From: Microbacterium sp. cx-55
GTDB taxonomy: Bacteria; Actinomycetota; Actinomycetes; Actinomycetales; Microbacteriaceae
Length of the DNA: 64,000 nucleotides
NCBI RefSeq assembly: GCF_021117345.1
Contig: NZ_CP088261.1
Span: forward strand, 620,001 to 684,000
Direction of reading: 5' to 3'
Shown here in pieces: positions 50,301-58,728 of this stretch. The notes under the pieces were generated by a model. It searched no databases and was not told the DNA's origin. It saw nothing but the letters and a program-made list of their open reading frames with translations. How positions within the stretch are numbered: the stretch's first letter is position 1; each line of letters starts with the position of its first letter. A program made the position numbers and the translations under genes.

Positions 50301-52099
50301 TCGTGCCGGGGGAGACGTACGTCGCGGCGTACCTCGCACCCGCCGGCGCCTACCCGGTCTCGCCCGACGTCTTCGGTGCGGGCTACACGCGGGGTCCGCT
50401 GACCGTGCCGGCCCTCGGTGGCGCCTACACGTACGCCGACGGCTTCCCCGCGAACGCCTCGTCGACGGACTACGCGGTCGATGTGACATTCGTTCCGGAT
50501 GCGGTCGCCCTCGACCTCATTGGCACGACGCCCTCCGCCGGAGCCGCGGACGCACCGGCCGACACGACCCTGTCGGCGTCGTTCAGCGCCGCGGTCTCGC
50601 CCGGCTTCGCCGGTGCGGTCACCGCCGCCGGCGCGCCCGTGTCTGGAACCTGGGCGAGGTCGGATGACGGGCGGACGCTGACCTTCGCGCCCGCGGCGGA
50701 TCTGCCCGCCGGCGCGGTCGTCTCGGCGGCGCTCACCGGACTCGTCGGCCCCGACGGGCGCGCGGGCGCCGACGTCTCCTGGTCGTTCACGGTCGAGCAG
50801 ACGGCCACGCCGCGCACGACGATCTTCGGCAACGCGTTGCCTTCGGTGGTCGCCGACTCCGACTCCTCTCCGGTCGAGCTGGGGCTCTCCTTCCGGAGTT
50901 CGGTTCCGGGCGAGGTGCGCGCCATCCGCTTCTACAAAGGACCCGGCAACGGCGGAACCCACACGGGCTCGCTCTGGGGTCCCGGCGGGGAGCGTCTGGC
51001 CCAGGTCACATTCCGCGCCGAAACGCCCTCCGGCTGGCAGCGGGCCGTGCTCGACCAACCGGTCGAGATCACGGCGGGCACGTCGTACACCGTGTCGTAC
51101 TACGCGCCGCAGGGACACTATGCGAACACCGGCGCCGCGCTCACCGCCCCCATTACGAGCGGCCCCCTGACGACCGAGGCTCCCGAGAACGGCGTCTACC
51201 GGTACGGTCCGGGCGGGCTGCGTCCGGTCGCCTCGTGGAACTCGACGAACTACTTCGTCGACGTGGAGTTCGTGGTGGATTCCGACGCCGCCGCACCCGT
51301 GCCGCAGGTGCAGGCCGTCACGCCCGCCCGCGATGCCACCGACGTCGCCATCGACGCATCCGTATCGGCGCGCGTCGACCGGCTCCCGGTGGGGCAGAGC
51401 CTGTCGATGACCCTCACCGGACCCGGTGGCGCCGTCGGCGGCGCGGTGACCTCGACGCCCGACCACACGTTCACGTTCGCGCCGTTCACCGAACTCGCCG
51501 TCGACACGCTCTACACCGCGCAGGTCACGATCGACGGATCAGCGCTCGACTCGTGGACCTTCCGCACGACGGCGGCCGCGGGCGCCGGCACGACCGACAC
51601 GCTCTTCGGCACCGCGGATCCCGCCGCAACCGCCACGAACGACGGCGACCCGGTGGAGCTCGGCACGGCCTTCCAGGTCACCGAGTCGGGCACCGTCACG
51701 GCGCTCCGCTTCTTCGCGACGCCGCAGAGCGTCGGCACCCACCGGGTGACGCTGTGGTCGGCGGATGGCCGGGTGCTCGCCCAGCAGGAGTCTTCCGGAG
51801 AGACCGGATCCGGCTGGCAACGGGTGGAGCTCGCCGCGCCGGTCGACGTGGTGCCCGGGGACACCTACACCGCGTCGTACCTCGCCACCGACGGGCGCTT
51901 CGCGATCGCGAACGACTACTTCGTCTCTCCCCGCACGAACGGGCGCATCGTGGCGCCCGCGGGCGAGAACGGCCGCTTCCTGTACCGGGATGGCGGAGGA
52001 TTCCCGACCGGATCGTGGAGGTCGTCGAGCTATTTCGTCGACGCCGAGATCTCGTTCGGGACCGACTCGGGGGACGCCGCAAACGTCCCCCGACGATGA
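47312..52099 (+). CDS. Secreted dimethylformamidase-like domain protein with DUF4082 and Ig-like repeats
   Basis: A 1595-residue exported protein. A signal segment lies at about residues 20-48 (IIAAIAFAAVLGTALVAVQ; AVASS). The N-terminal 560 residues match the catalytic large-subunit domain of N,N-dimethylformamidase: SGVYVARL (Tyr171), DPTWHAYNSYGG (Tyr214), SVGHDEYW (His293, Glu295) and LTGNEGYW (Asn321). The rest alternates an Ig-like segment, four DUF4082 domains (TxFGxxxP...PVELGxxF...IRFYKGPGNxGxHTGxLW) and SbsA-type Ig domains. There is no sortase or membrane anchor at the C-terminus, so it is probably released or bound to polymer. Starts at ATG 47312 after GGGGAAGAG under leader B. 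Confidence 0.9.
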   Translation: MGTSGIAAASTERSSSRVRRIIAAIAFAAVLGTALVAVQPADRAVASSPCGPTVNAIVCENEQEGTSPDVWDIEGAGDPTIQGFATDISVNAGQRIDFKIDTDAPGYTIDVYRTGWYQGLGARHIDSVTPTRLGSQTNECISDVATELYDCGTWDVSASWAVPATAVSGVYVARLQRDDTAGASHITFIVRNDGNTSDVLFQTSDPTWHAYNSYGGSDFYQGAANGRAYKISYNRPFATRQGYTQRDFYFSSEYATVRFLERNGYDVSYIAGLDTDRRGSELLNHKVFMSVGHDEYWSGAQRANIEAARDAGVNMQFLTGNEGYWRTRYEPSADGSLTDRRTLVSYKETWADKKIDPTPEWTGTWRDPRFADAAQGGHSPENSVTGTMYMVNDVYLPVTVDATEGDYRLWRDTGLSDLDPGEAAELTAQTVGYESNEDVDNGFRPAGLIRLSTTVGPTPQYLTDYGNVLVDGTTMHHVTLYRADSDALVFSSASIQWSWGLDSQHDGQQPPADPRMQQAQVNLFADMGVQPGSLMPELTRAEESDDETPPTTTITSPTAGQQLTHGRTVTVTGTASDVGGSVAGVEVSTDGGASWHPATGTTNWSYDYLPQGSGTAVITARAIDDSANFSRVGISREVSVSGPATVFGDTVPAIASADDPEPVELGMRITPSSDGYLSAIRFYKGPGNTGVHTGTLWDAAGNRVASVVFANETATGWQTAPLSVPVPVTAGSEYTVSYTAPAGGYAIATTYWPYRARASAPLAPATGPGTPGVSGRAGTLPTSAWRGSNYFVDAVFEATDSSPLRIASRTPQADSSSVALDAPVNAVFTRAADPATVAVSVTDPSGAELPGSVSYDAASRTVRFAPTGGYAPSTRYTVTPSASDPAGVALEPNAAWSFTTQAADLPEGVCPCTLFPESSRPQFATNADTSLVTLGVRFTVAAPGTVTTVSFFRGSGNTAPHWVTLYRADGSVLGSGTSVNESSSGWQHVALDQPAAVVPGETYVAAYLAPAGAYPVSPDVFGAGYTRGPLTVPALGGAYTYADGFPANASSTDYAVDVTFVPDAVALDLIGTTPSAGAADAPADTTLSASFSAAVSPGFAGAVTAAGAPVSGTWARSDDGRTLTFAPAADLPAGAVVSAALTGLVGPDGRAGADVSWSFTVEQTATPRTTIFGNALPSVVADSDSSPVELGLSFRSSVPGEVRAIRFYKGPGNGGTHTGSLWGPGGERLAQVTFRAETPSGWQRAVLDQPVEITAGTSYTVSYYAPQGHYANTGAALTAPITSGPLTTEAPENGVYRYGPGGLRPVASWNSTNYFVDVEFVVDSDAAAPVPQVQAVTPARDATDVAIDASVSARVDRLPVGQSLSMTLTGPGGAVGGAVTSTPDHTFTFAPFTELAVDTLYTAQVTIDGSALDSWTFRTTAAAGAGTTDTLFGTADPAATATNDGDPVELGTAFQVTESGTVTALRFFATPQSVGTHRVTLWSADGRVLAQQESSGETGSGWQRVELAAPVDVVPGDTYTASYLATDGRFAIANDYFVSPRTNGRIVAPAGENGRFLYRDGGGFPTGSWRSSSYFVDAEISFGTDSGDAANVPRR

Positions 52100-52117
52100 G
52101 CGGCGCAGCCGCGTTAC

Positions 52118-52151
52118 TGGGGGGAACACAGTGGGGACACCGGGGGAGAAC
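52118..52151 (+). promoter_or_regulatory. G-rich translation start region of the oxidoreductase gene
   Basis: CTGGGGGGAAC (52118-52128) precedes GTG 52131, which opens GTGGGGACACCGGGGG and is in frame with ATG 52152. This closely resembles the ATGGGGACATCGGGG starts at 46102 and 47312. Either GTG 52131 (product VGTPGENMNRRLN) or ATG 52152 (with GGGGGAG before it) could be the true start. Confidence 0.6.
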
Positions 52152-53222
52152 ATGAACAGACGACTGAACGTCGCCGTCATCGGCGCAGGGTACTGGGGGC
52201 CGAATCTGGCGCGGAACTTCCGCGCCGGCGCGGACTGGAACCTCGCGTCGATCTGCGACGTCGACATCGATCGCGCCCGTCGCGTCGCCGACGCCGTCGG
52301 CGGAGTGCCGGTGACAACGGATCTGCAGGCGGTGCTGCGCGATCCGCTGATCGACGCGATCGCGATCGCGACACCCGCGCGCACGCACCATCCGATCGCG
52401 CTCGCTGCGCTCGCCGCGGGGAAGCACGTGATGGTCGAGAAGCCGCTCGCCGACACCCGCGAACGCGGTGAGGAGATGGTGCGGGCCGCCGAAGCGAACG
52501 GTCTCGTCCTGATGGCCGACCACACCTACTGCTACACACCCGCGGTGCTGAAGATGAAAGAGCTCATCGCCGACGGCGCGCTCGGCGACATCCTGTTCGT
52601 CGACAGCGTGCGCATCAATCTCGGACTCATCCAGCCCGACGTCGACGTCTTCTGGGACCTCGCCCCGCACGATCTGTCGATCATGGACTTCGTGCTGCCC
52701 GGCGGCCTCGACGCCGCATCCGTCGCTGCGCACGGCTCCGACCCGCTCCGCACCGGCAAATCCTGCGTCGGCTACCTGGCTCTGCCGCTGAGTTCGGGCG
52801 CCATGGCGCACGTGCACGTCAACTGGCTGAGCCCGACCAAGATCCGCCAGATGGTGATCGGGGGCACGAAGCGCACCCTGGTGTGGGACGACCTCAACCC
52901 GCAGCAGCGCCTGAGCGTCTACGACCGGGGCGTCGACATCGACAGCGTCTCGAAGGTCACCGGCGTCGACACCCGCGCCGCGAACATCTCGTACCGGCTG
53001 GGTGACACGTGGGCCCCGGCGCTGCCCGAACGCGAAGCGCTCGGCGGGGTCGTGGCCGAGTTCGCCGCAGCGATCCGCGAGCGGCGCCCCGCGCGCACGA
53101 GCGGAGCCGCGGGGCTCCGGGTGCTCTCGATCCTCGGGGCCGCGGCGGAGAGCGTCGCCGCGGGCGGCGTGCCGACCCCGGTGTTCTCCGCCGCGCGTGC
53201 GGTCGAAGGAGTGGCGGCATGA
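52152..53222 (+). CDS. Gfo/Idh/MocA family oxidoreductase, WbpB-like
   Basis: A 356-residue (or 363 from GTG 52131) NAD(P)-dependent sugar oxidoreductase. The Rossmann motif is VAVIGAGYWGPNLARNF. EKPLADT carries the conserved catalytic Lys of the EKP motif, and DLAPHDLSIMDFV supplies the catalytic His region. With the WbpD-like and DegT proteins nearby it could oxidise C3 of UDP-GlcNAc(A), as WbpB does. The gene starts the tight run of polysaccharide genes to 57183: its stop overlaps ATG 53219. Confidence 0.92.
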   Translation: MNRRLNVAVIGAGYWGPNLARNFRAGADWNLASICDVDIDRARRVADAVGGVPVTTDLQAVLRDPLIDAIAIATPARTHHPIALAALAAGKHVMVEKPLADTRERGEEMVRAAEANGLVLMADHTYCYTPAVLKMKELIADGALGDILFVDSVRINLGLIQPDVDVFWDLAPHDLSIMDFVLPGGLDAASVAAHGSDPLRTGKSCVGYLALPLSSGAMAHVHVNWLSPTKIRQMVIGGTKRTLVWDDLNPQQRLSVYDRGVDIDSVSKVTGVDTRAANISYRLGDTWAPALPEREALGGVVAEFAAAIRERRPARTSGAAGLRVLSILGAAAESVAAGGVPTPVFSAARAVEGVAA

Positions 53223-54250
53223 CCCGGCTGAGCGGTGCCGTGGTGCTCGTGACCGGGGGCGCCGGATTCATCGGCAGCCACCTCGTCGACGCCCTGCTCG
53301 ACACCGACGTCGCGGAAGTGCGCGTCGTCGACAACTTCGCGACCGGTTCGCGCGCGAATCTCGCGAGTGCTCTCCGGGACCCGCGCGTGCACCTCGCGGA
53401 GCACGACGCCCGCGACCAGGTGGCGATGGCGCGCGCCGTCGCCGGCGCGGACGTGGTCTTCCACCTCGCCTGCCTCGGCGTGCGGCACAGCCTGCACGAT
53501 CCGCGCGAGAACCATGACGTGAACGCCACGATGACCCTCGATCTGCTCGAACTCGCGCGCCACCGCGGCGTCGGACGCTTCGTGCACGTCAGCTCGAGCG
53601 AGGTCTACGGATCCGCGCAGTACGCGCCGATGGATGAGGGGCATCCGACCTTCCCGGAGACCGTCTACGGCGGCGCGAAACTCGCCGGTGAGGCGTACGC
53701 CCGCGCGGCGTTCCGCACCCACGGATTTCCGGTGACGGTCGTGCGACCGTTCAACGCCTACGGTCCGCGGAGCCACTTCGAGGGCGACAGCGGCGAGGTC
53801 CTGCCGCGCACCATCGTGCGTGTGCTGGCCGGTGAACCCCCGATCGTCTACGGCGACGGGAAACAGTCGCGCGACTTCACCCACGTCACCGACACGGCGC
53901 GCGCCATCATCGCCCTCGCCGAGTCCGACGAGTCGATCGGTCTCACGGTCAACGTGGGTTCGGGCAGCGACGTCACGATCAATCGGCTCGCCGACATCGT
54001 GCGCGCGGCCGCCGGGCGCGAAGACCTCGCGGTGCTGCGCCTCGATCCGCGCCCGGGAGACGTTCGTCGCCTGCTCGCCGAATCCTCGCTGCTCGGCCGG
54101 CTCACCGACTTCGCGCCGCGCGTGCCGTTCGACGAGGGGGTGCGCGACCTTCTCGCGCACATGCGGGCGAGCGAATCGAGCCCGGCCGAGATGCTGTCCC
54201 AGGTCGCCGAGCGCAACTGGGCCGTCGGAGCGGGGGCCGGTCGTGGCTGA
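53219..54250 (+). CDS. NAD-dependent nucleotide-sugar epimerase/dehydratase
   Basis: A 343-residue extended SDR protein: VLVTGGAGFIGSHLVDALL (cofactor site), VVDNFATGSRANL, HVSSSEVYGSAQYAP and VYGGAKLAGE (Tyr and Lys of YxxxK). RPFNAYGPRSHFEGDSGEVLPRTIVRVL is typical of WbpP/Gne-like UDP-sugar epimerases and decarboxylases. It makes a nucleotide sugar for the polymer; the exact reaction is not fixed by sequence. Overlaps both neighbours (ATG 53219 upstream; the next GTG at 54243). Confidence 0.92.
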   Translation: MTRLSGAVVLVTGGAGFIGSHLVDALLDTDVAEVRVVDNFATGSRANLASALRDPRVHLAEHDARDQVAMARAVAGADVVFHLACLGVRHSLHDPRENHDVNATMTLDLLELARHRGVGRFVHVSSSEVYGSAQYAPMDEGHPTFPETVYGGAKLAGEAYARAAFRTHGFPVTVVRPFNAYGPRSHFEGDSGEVLPRTIVRVLAGEPPIVYGDGKQSRDFTHVTDTARAIIALAESDESIGLTVNVGSGSDVTINRLADIVRAAAGREDLAVLRLDPRPGDVRRLLAESSLLGRLTDFAPRVPFDEGVRDLLAHMRASESSPAEMLSQVAERNWAVGAGAGRG

Positions 54251-55415
54251 GCGCACGCAGACGGCGATCGTCGACGAGGCTCCGCCGCGGATCAACGTGA
54301 TGGTCCCGTGGCTCGGCCAGGAGGAGATCGACGCGGTCGCGGAGGTGATCGCGAGCGGATGGGTCGCCCAGGGGCCGCGGGTCGCCGAGTTCGAACGCCA
54401 GTTCGCCCTCGCGATGGAGGTGCCGCACGCGGTCGCCACCACGAACTGCACCAGCGCGCTGCACCTCGCGCTGATCGTCGCGGGCGTCGGCGCGGGCGAT
54501 GACGTCGTCATCCCGTCGCTCTCGTTCATCGCGACCACGAACGCCGTGCGGTACGTCGGGGCGAACCCCGTGTTCGCCGACGTCGACGCGATGACCGGCA
54601 ACGTGACGGGTGAGACCGTGCGCCGCGCGCTGACCGAACGCACGACCGCGGTGATCGCGGTCGACCAGGGGGGAGTCCCGGTCGACCTCGACGATGTGCG
54701 CGCCGTCACCGACGCCCGCGGCATCGTGGTCATCGAAGACGCCGCGTGCGGCGCCGGGTCGCAGTACCGCGGGCGACCCGTCGGCCACCGCGCCGAACTC
54801 ACCGCCTGGTCGTTCCACCCGCGCAAGGTGCTCACCACGGGTGAGGGCGGGATGCTGACCACCCCCCGCGCGGAATGGGCGGCACGCGCGCGACGCCTCC
54901 GCGAACACGCGATGAGCGTGTCGGCGACCGACCGTCACGAGTCGGTGCTGCCGCCGGCGGAGCACTACGGGGAGGTCGGCTACAACTTCCGGATGACCGA
55001 CCTGCAGGCGGCCGTCGGCATCGTGCAGCTCCGAAAGCTGCCCGAGATCGTGCGCCGACGCCGGGAGATCGCCGAGATCTACCGGGAGGCGCTCGCGGAC
55101 GTGCCCGGGCTCCGTCCGGTGCGGGACCCCGCGCACGGCACCGGCAACGCGCAGTCCTTCTGGGTCGAGGTCGGCGACGACTATCCGCTCGATCGCGACG
55201 GCCTCCTCGCCGCTCTCGCGGAGGGTGGCATCTCCGCCCGACGCGGCATCATGGCTGCGCACCGGCAGCCGCCCTACCGGCATCTGGTGCCGGCGGCGGG
55301 GCTCCCGGTCACCGACCGCATCACGGATGGCACCCTCATCCTGCCGATCTATCACGCGATGACGGATGCCGAACTGGCCCGCGTCATCGACGTGCTGCGC
55401 GGGGCGCGCCCGTGA
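54243..55415 (+). CDS. DegT/DnrJ/EryC1 family aminotransferase (first)
   Basis: A 390-residue PLP enzyme: INVMVPWLGQEEIDAVAEVIASGWVAQGPRVAEFE, VATTNCTSALHLAL, IEDAACGAGSQYRG (PLP Asp) and SFHPRKVLTTGEGGM, where the Lys binds PLP. GYNFRMTDLQAAVG is also typical. It resembles the 4-amino branch (PglE/DesI-like) that aminates 4-keto nucleotide sugars, and the next gene is a PglD-like acetyltransferase, which would complete the 4-acetamido group. GTG 54243 overlaps the upstream gene by 8 bases, and its own stop overlaps GTG 55412. Confidence 0.93.
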   Translation: MAERTQTAIVDEAPPRINVMVPWLGQEEIDAVAEVIASGWVAQGPRVAEFERQFALAMEVPHAVATTNCTSALHLALIVAGVGAGDDVVIPSLSFIATTNAVRYVGANPVFADVDAMTGNVTGETVRRALTERTTAVIAVDQGGVPVDLDDVRAVTDARGIVVIEDAACGAGSQYRGRPVGHRAELTAWSFHPRKVLTTGEGGMLTTPRAEWAARARRLREHAMSVSATDRHESVLPPAEHYGEVGYNFRMTDLQAAVGIVQLRKLPEIVRRRREIAEIYREALADVPGLRPVRDPAHGTGNAQSFWVEVGDDYPLDRDGLLAALAEGGISARRGIMAAHRQPPYRHLVPAAGLPVTDRITDGTLILPIYHAMTDAELARVIDVLRGARP

Positions 55416-56038
55416 CCTCCGGCGTGCTGCTCGTGGGGGCGAGCGGACTCGCGCGCGAAGTCGTCGCGGCCGGAATGGTCGGGATCACCGGGATCCTCGA
55501 CGACGATCAGCGTCTGCACGAGACGGAGATCGACGGGGTACCCGTGCTCGGCCCGGTGGCCCTCGCCGCCGAGCGACGCGACCGGCTGCTGGTGTGCATC
55601 GGCCCGAGCGCGGCCCGGCGGTCGGTGGTGCGGCGCCTGCGCGCCGCGGGCGTCGACGACGCGCGGTACGAGACGTTCGTCGCCCGGTCCGCCCGCATCG
55701 GTTCCTCGAGCGCCATCGGCGCGGGCACGATCGTGCTCGACGGCGTGGTCATCACGGCGCACGCCCGCGTCGGCCGGCACGTCGTCATCATGCCGAACGC
55801 CGTCATCACGCACGACGACACCGTGGCCGACTACGCCACGCTGGCCGCCGGCGTCGCCCTCGGCGGCCGCGTCGCGATCGGCGAAGGCGCGTACCTCGGC
55901 ATGCAGAGTTCGGTGCGACCGGACGTATCGATCGGCGCGGACGCGGTGATCGGCATGGGTGCGGCCGTGCTGCACGAGGTGCCCCCCGGAGAGACCTGGG
56001 TGGGCGTGCCCGCCCGCCGGACGGAGGAGAAGCGATGA
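55412..56038 (+). CDS. PglD-like sugar N-acetyltransferase
   Basis: A 208-residue protein. A short Rossmann-like start, GVLLVGASGLAREVVAAGMVGITGILDDD, is followed by left-handed beta-helix hexapeptides (GAGTIVLDGVVITAHARVGRHVVIMPNAVITHDDTVADYATLAAGVALGG), the two-part architecture of PglD and NeuD. It should acetylate a 4-amino nucleotide sugar made by the preceding aminotransferase. The Asn in PNAVITHDD and the His are the usual active-site neighbourhood. GTGA overlap upstream, ATGA overlap downstream. Confidence 0.91.
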   Translation: MTSGVLLVGASGLAREVVAAGMVGITGILDDDQRLHETEIDGVPVLGPVALAAERRDRLLVCIGPSAARRSVVRRLRAAGVDDARYETFVARSARIGSSSAIGAGTIVLDGVVITAHARVGRHVVIMPNAVITHDDTVADYATLAAGVALGGRVAIGEGAYLGMQSSVRPDVSIGADAVIGMGAAVLHEVPPGETWVGVPARRTEEKR

Positions 56039-57183
56039 GCACGGTGACGACAGCCGCACCGAAGACGGATGCGGAGGCGGTGCCGTTCCTCGACCTCGCC
56101 GCGCAGCAGGCCGAGGTCGCCGACGAGGTGCTGCGAGGCTGGGAACGCCAGCTGCGGACCGCCGCGTTCATCGGCGGCGCGGACGTGGACGCCTTCGAAC
56201 GCGAGTACGCGGACTACATCGGCGTCGCGCACGTCGTGGGCGTCTCGAACGGCACCGACGCTCTGGAACTCGCCTACCGGGCGCTCGGGATCGGCCCGGG
56301 AGATGAGATCATCATGCCGGCCAACACGTTCATCGCCACCGCGGAGGCCGCATCCCGTCTCGGCGCGGTGCCGGTGTTCGTCGACATCGACGACACCTCG
56401 CTGCTGATCGACCCGGCCATGATCGAGTCGGCGATCACATCGCGCACCCGCGCGATCGCGCCCGTGCACCTGTTCGGACAGACCGCCCCGATGGGACTGA
56501 TCTCGGCGCTCGCCCGCCGTCACGACCTGTTCGTCGTCGAAGACGCCGCGCAAGCGCAGGGAGCGTCGGGTCCGAGCGGGCCGGCGGGCTCGCTCGGCCA
56601 CGTGGCCGCGACCAGCTTCTACCCGGGAAAGAACCTCGGCGCCGCGGGCGACGCGGGGGCGGTCCTCACCGACGACCCCGCGCTCGCCGCCCGCGTCCGC
56701 ACGCTCGGTGCGCACGGCAGCTCGGTGAAGTACGTGCACGATCGGGTCGGGATGAACGCGCGCCTCGACGCCGTGCAGGCGACCGTGCTGCGCGCAAAGC
56801 TCCGGCGACTCGACGGCTGGAACGGCGCGCGCCGATCCGCGGCGGACCGGTACGCCGAGCTGCTCGCGGATGTTCCGGGCGTCCGGCTGCCGGTCTCTCG
56901 CCCGGGCAACGACGACGTCTGGCACCTGTATGTGATCCGGGTGGACGAGCGCGACCGCGTCCTCGCCGAGCTCGGCGCCGCCGGGATCGGGGCGGGGATC
57001 CACTACCCGACGCCCGTGCACCTCACGGCGGCGTACGCCGACCTCGGGTACCGCCGCGGGCAGTTCCCGGTCGCCGAAGCCGCCGCCGACCGCATCCTGT
57101 CGCTGCCGATGTTCCCGCACCTGACCGCCGCGCAGCAGCACCGAGTCGCGGAGGGTGTGCGGGATGCCGTCCGGGCCCGCTGA
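56035..57183 (+). CDS. DegT/DnrJ/EryC1 family aminotransferase (second), WbpE/FdtB-like
   Basis: A 382-residue PLP enzyme: VPFLDLAAQQAEVADEVLRGWERQL, VSNGTDALELAYRALGIGPGDEIIMPANTF, VVEDAAQAQGA and SFYPGKNLGAAGDAGAV with the PLP Lys. The FLDL start and SFYPGKNLGA motif match the 3-aminating branch (WbpE, FdtB, QdtB). It could aminate a 3-keto sugar produced by the WbpB-like gene at 52152, with acetylation by the WbpD-like product at 45252. ATG 56035 overlaps the previous stop. Confidence 0.93.
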   Translation: MSTVTTAAPKTDAEAVPFLDLAAQQAEVADEVLRGWERQLRTAAFIGGADVDAFEREYADYIGVAHVVGVSNGTDALELAYRALGIGPGDEIIMPANTFIATAEAASRLGAVPVFVDIDDTSLLIDPAMIESAITSRTRAIAPVHLFGQTAPMGLISALARRHDLFVVEDAAQAQGASGPSGPAGSLGHVAATSFYPGKNLGAAGDAGAVLTDDPALAARVRTLGAHGSSVKYVHDRVGMNARLDAVQATVLRAKLRRLDGWNGARRSAADRYAELLADVPGVRLPVSRPGNDDVWHLYVIRVDERDRVLAELGAAGIGAGIHYPTPVHLTAAYADLGYRRGQFPVAEAAADRILSLPMFPHLTAAQQHRVAEGVRDAVRAR

Positions 57184-57222
57184 GCGGCCGCACCGTCGCC
57201 GCGGGCGCCCGGGGGTGAGCAC

Positions 57223-58728
57223 GTGGTGATCGAACGCGAGGCGAGCGCGCCTCTCGCGTCCCGCGCGTCGGCCGGCGCTGTCTGGCTCACCCTGCAGAAC
57301 TGGGTGACCCGGCTGAGCGGGTTCGTGACCGTCGCCATCCTGGCGCGGTTGCTGACCCCCGGCGAGTTCGGTCTCGTGGCGATCGCGATGACGGTGCTCT
57401 CGATGGTCTACCTCTTCGCCGACCTCGGGTTCACGACGTACGTCGTGCAGGCCACGACCCTCACGCCGCGCACCACGACGACGACCTTCTGGGCATCGAC
57501 CGGGCTCGGGCTGCTGCTCGCCGGTGTCCTGATCGTCGCCGCGGTACCCATCGCCGGGTTCCTCGGGACTCCGGATGCGGCCGCGGTGATCATGGCCGTC
57601 GCCCCCGCGGTGGCGATGGTGGCGCTCGCGGCCACGCCGACCGCGCTCATGCGCCGCGGGATGCGCTTCCGTGCGCTGTCGATCCAGGGCGCGGCGGCGG
57701 CGGTCATCGGCCAGGTCTGCGCCCTCGTTCTCGCGTTCAGCGGGTTCGGTGTGTGGGCGCTGATCGCGCAGATCCTCGTCTCCCAGGGGATGACTCTGCT
57801 CCTCGTATGGAGCACGGCGCGGTGGTGGCCGCGCGGATGGCCCGACCGGAAGCTCCTCCCCGAGATCATGGGATTCGGTTCGAAAGTCGTCGGCGTCGAC
57901 TTCGCGGCGATGGCACGGCTCTGGGCAGAGAACGCCGCCGTGACCCGTGTCCTGGGGGTTGCCGCGCTCGGCCAGTTCGGGATCGCGCAGCGCCTGGTGT
58001 TCACGGTGCGGGATCTGATGGGCTCGGCGATCGCGCCCGTGTCGACCGTGGTGTTCGCGCGCGTTCGCGGCGACAGCGGCCGGCTCGCCGCAGGGTACGG
58101 CCGTTCTCTCGCGCTGTCGTTCATGGTGATGGCCCCGGCCCTCGCCTGCGTCGCCGTGCTCGCCCCGATCCTCGTGCCGCTGCTGTTCGGTCCGCAGTGG
58201 ACCGCGAGCATCCTCCCCGCCGTCGCCCTGGCGTTGGCCGGCATCGTGGGGCTCTCGGCCACCCTCGACCACGGCCTGTTCTACGGGCTCGGCAAACCCG
58301 GCCGGTGGCTCGTCTACGCGGTGGTCATCGAGACCGTGCAACTGGCCGTCACCCTCGTCGTCGTGCGGTACGGGCTCGACGCCGTCGCGTGGGGGTTCGT
58401 GGCGACCTCCGCCGTCGCGACCGTCGTCCGGTGGTTCCTCGTCGCCGCGCTGCTCGAGCTGCCCGTACGGCGGGTCGTGGGTCTCAGCATCCGCCCGCTC
58501 CTCGGCGTCGCCGTCTCGATTGCCGTGGGCGCCCTCGCGGCCGCGGTCCTCGATGGTGTGCTCGGTGCGCCGGCGTTCGTCGTGCTGCTGGCGGTCGGCC
58601 CGCTGGTCGTGCTCGCGCACCTCCTGATGGCGCGGATCCTGGTTCCCGCTGCGCTCGCCGACGCGAGATCGCTGCTGCTCTCGCGCTTCGGACGTGGTTC
58701 CCGGATGCCGACGGAGGTGCCCGAATGA
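57223..58728 (+). CDS. Polysaccharide flippase (Wzx/MATE-like)
   Basis: A 501-residue membrane protein with about 14 hydrophobic segments. The start GAVWLTLQNWVTRLSGFVTVAILARLLTPGEFGLVAIAMTVL is the usual opening of oligosaccharide flippases, which move lipid-linked repeat units to the outer face. GTG 57223 (GTG GTG) has GGGGGTGAG upstream. It sits 39 bases after the aminotransferase gene and its stop overlaps the following glycosyltransferase start (ATGA). A Wzx role implies a Wzy-dependent polymer; no Wzy polymerase is in the window and it may lie beyond the right edge. Confidence 0.93.
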   Translation: MVIEREASAPLASRASAGAVWLTLQNWVTRLSGFVTVAILARLLTPGEFGLVAIAMTVLSMVYLFADLGFTTYVVQATTLTPRTTTTTFWASTGLGLLLAGVLIVAAVPIAGFLGTPDAAAVIMAVAPAVAMVALAATPTALMRRGMRFRALSIQGAAAAVIGQVCALVLAFSGFGVWALIAQILVSQGMTLLLVWSTARWWPRGWPDRKLLPEIMGFGSKVVGVDFAAMARLWAENAAVTRVLGVAALGQFGIAQRLVFTVRDLMGSAIAPVSTVVFARVRGDSGRLAAGYGRSLALSFMVMAPALACVAVLAPILVPLLFGPQWTASILPAVALALAGIVGLSATLDHGLFYGLGKPGRWLVYAVVIETVQLAVTLVVVRYGLDAVAWGFVATSAVATVVRWFLVAALLELPVRRVVGLSIRPLLGVAVSIAVGALAAAVLDGVLGAPAFVVLLAVGPLVVLAHLLMARILVPAALADARSLLLSRFGRGSRMPTEVPE

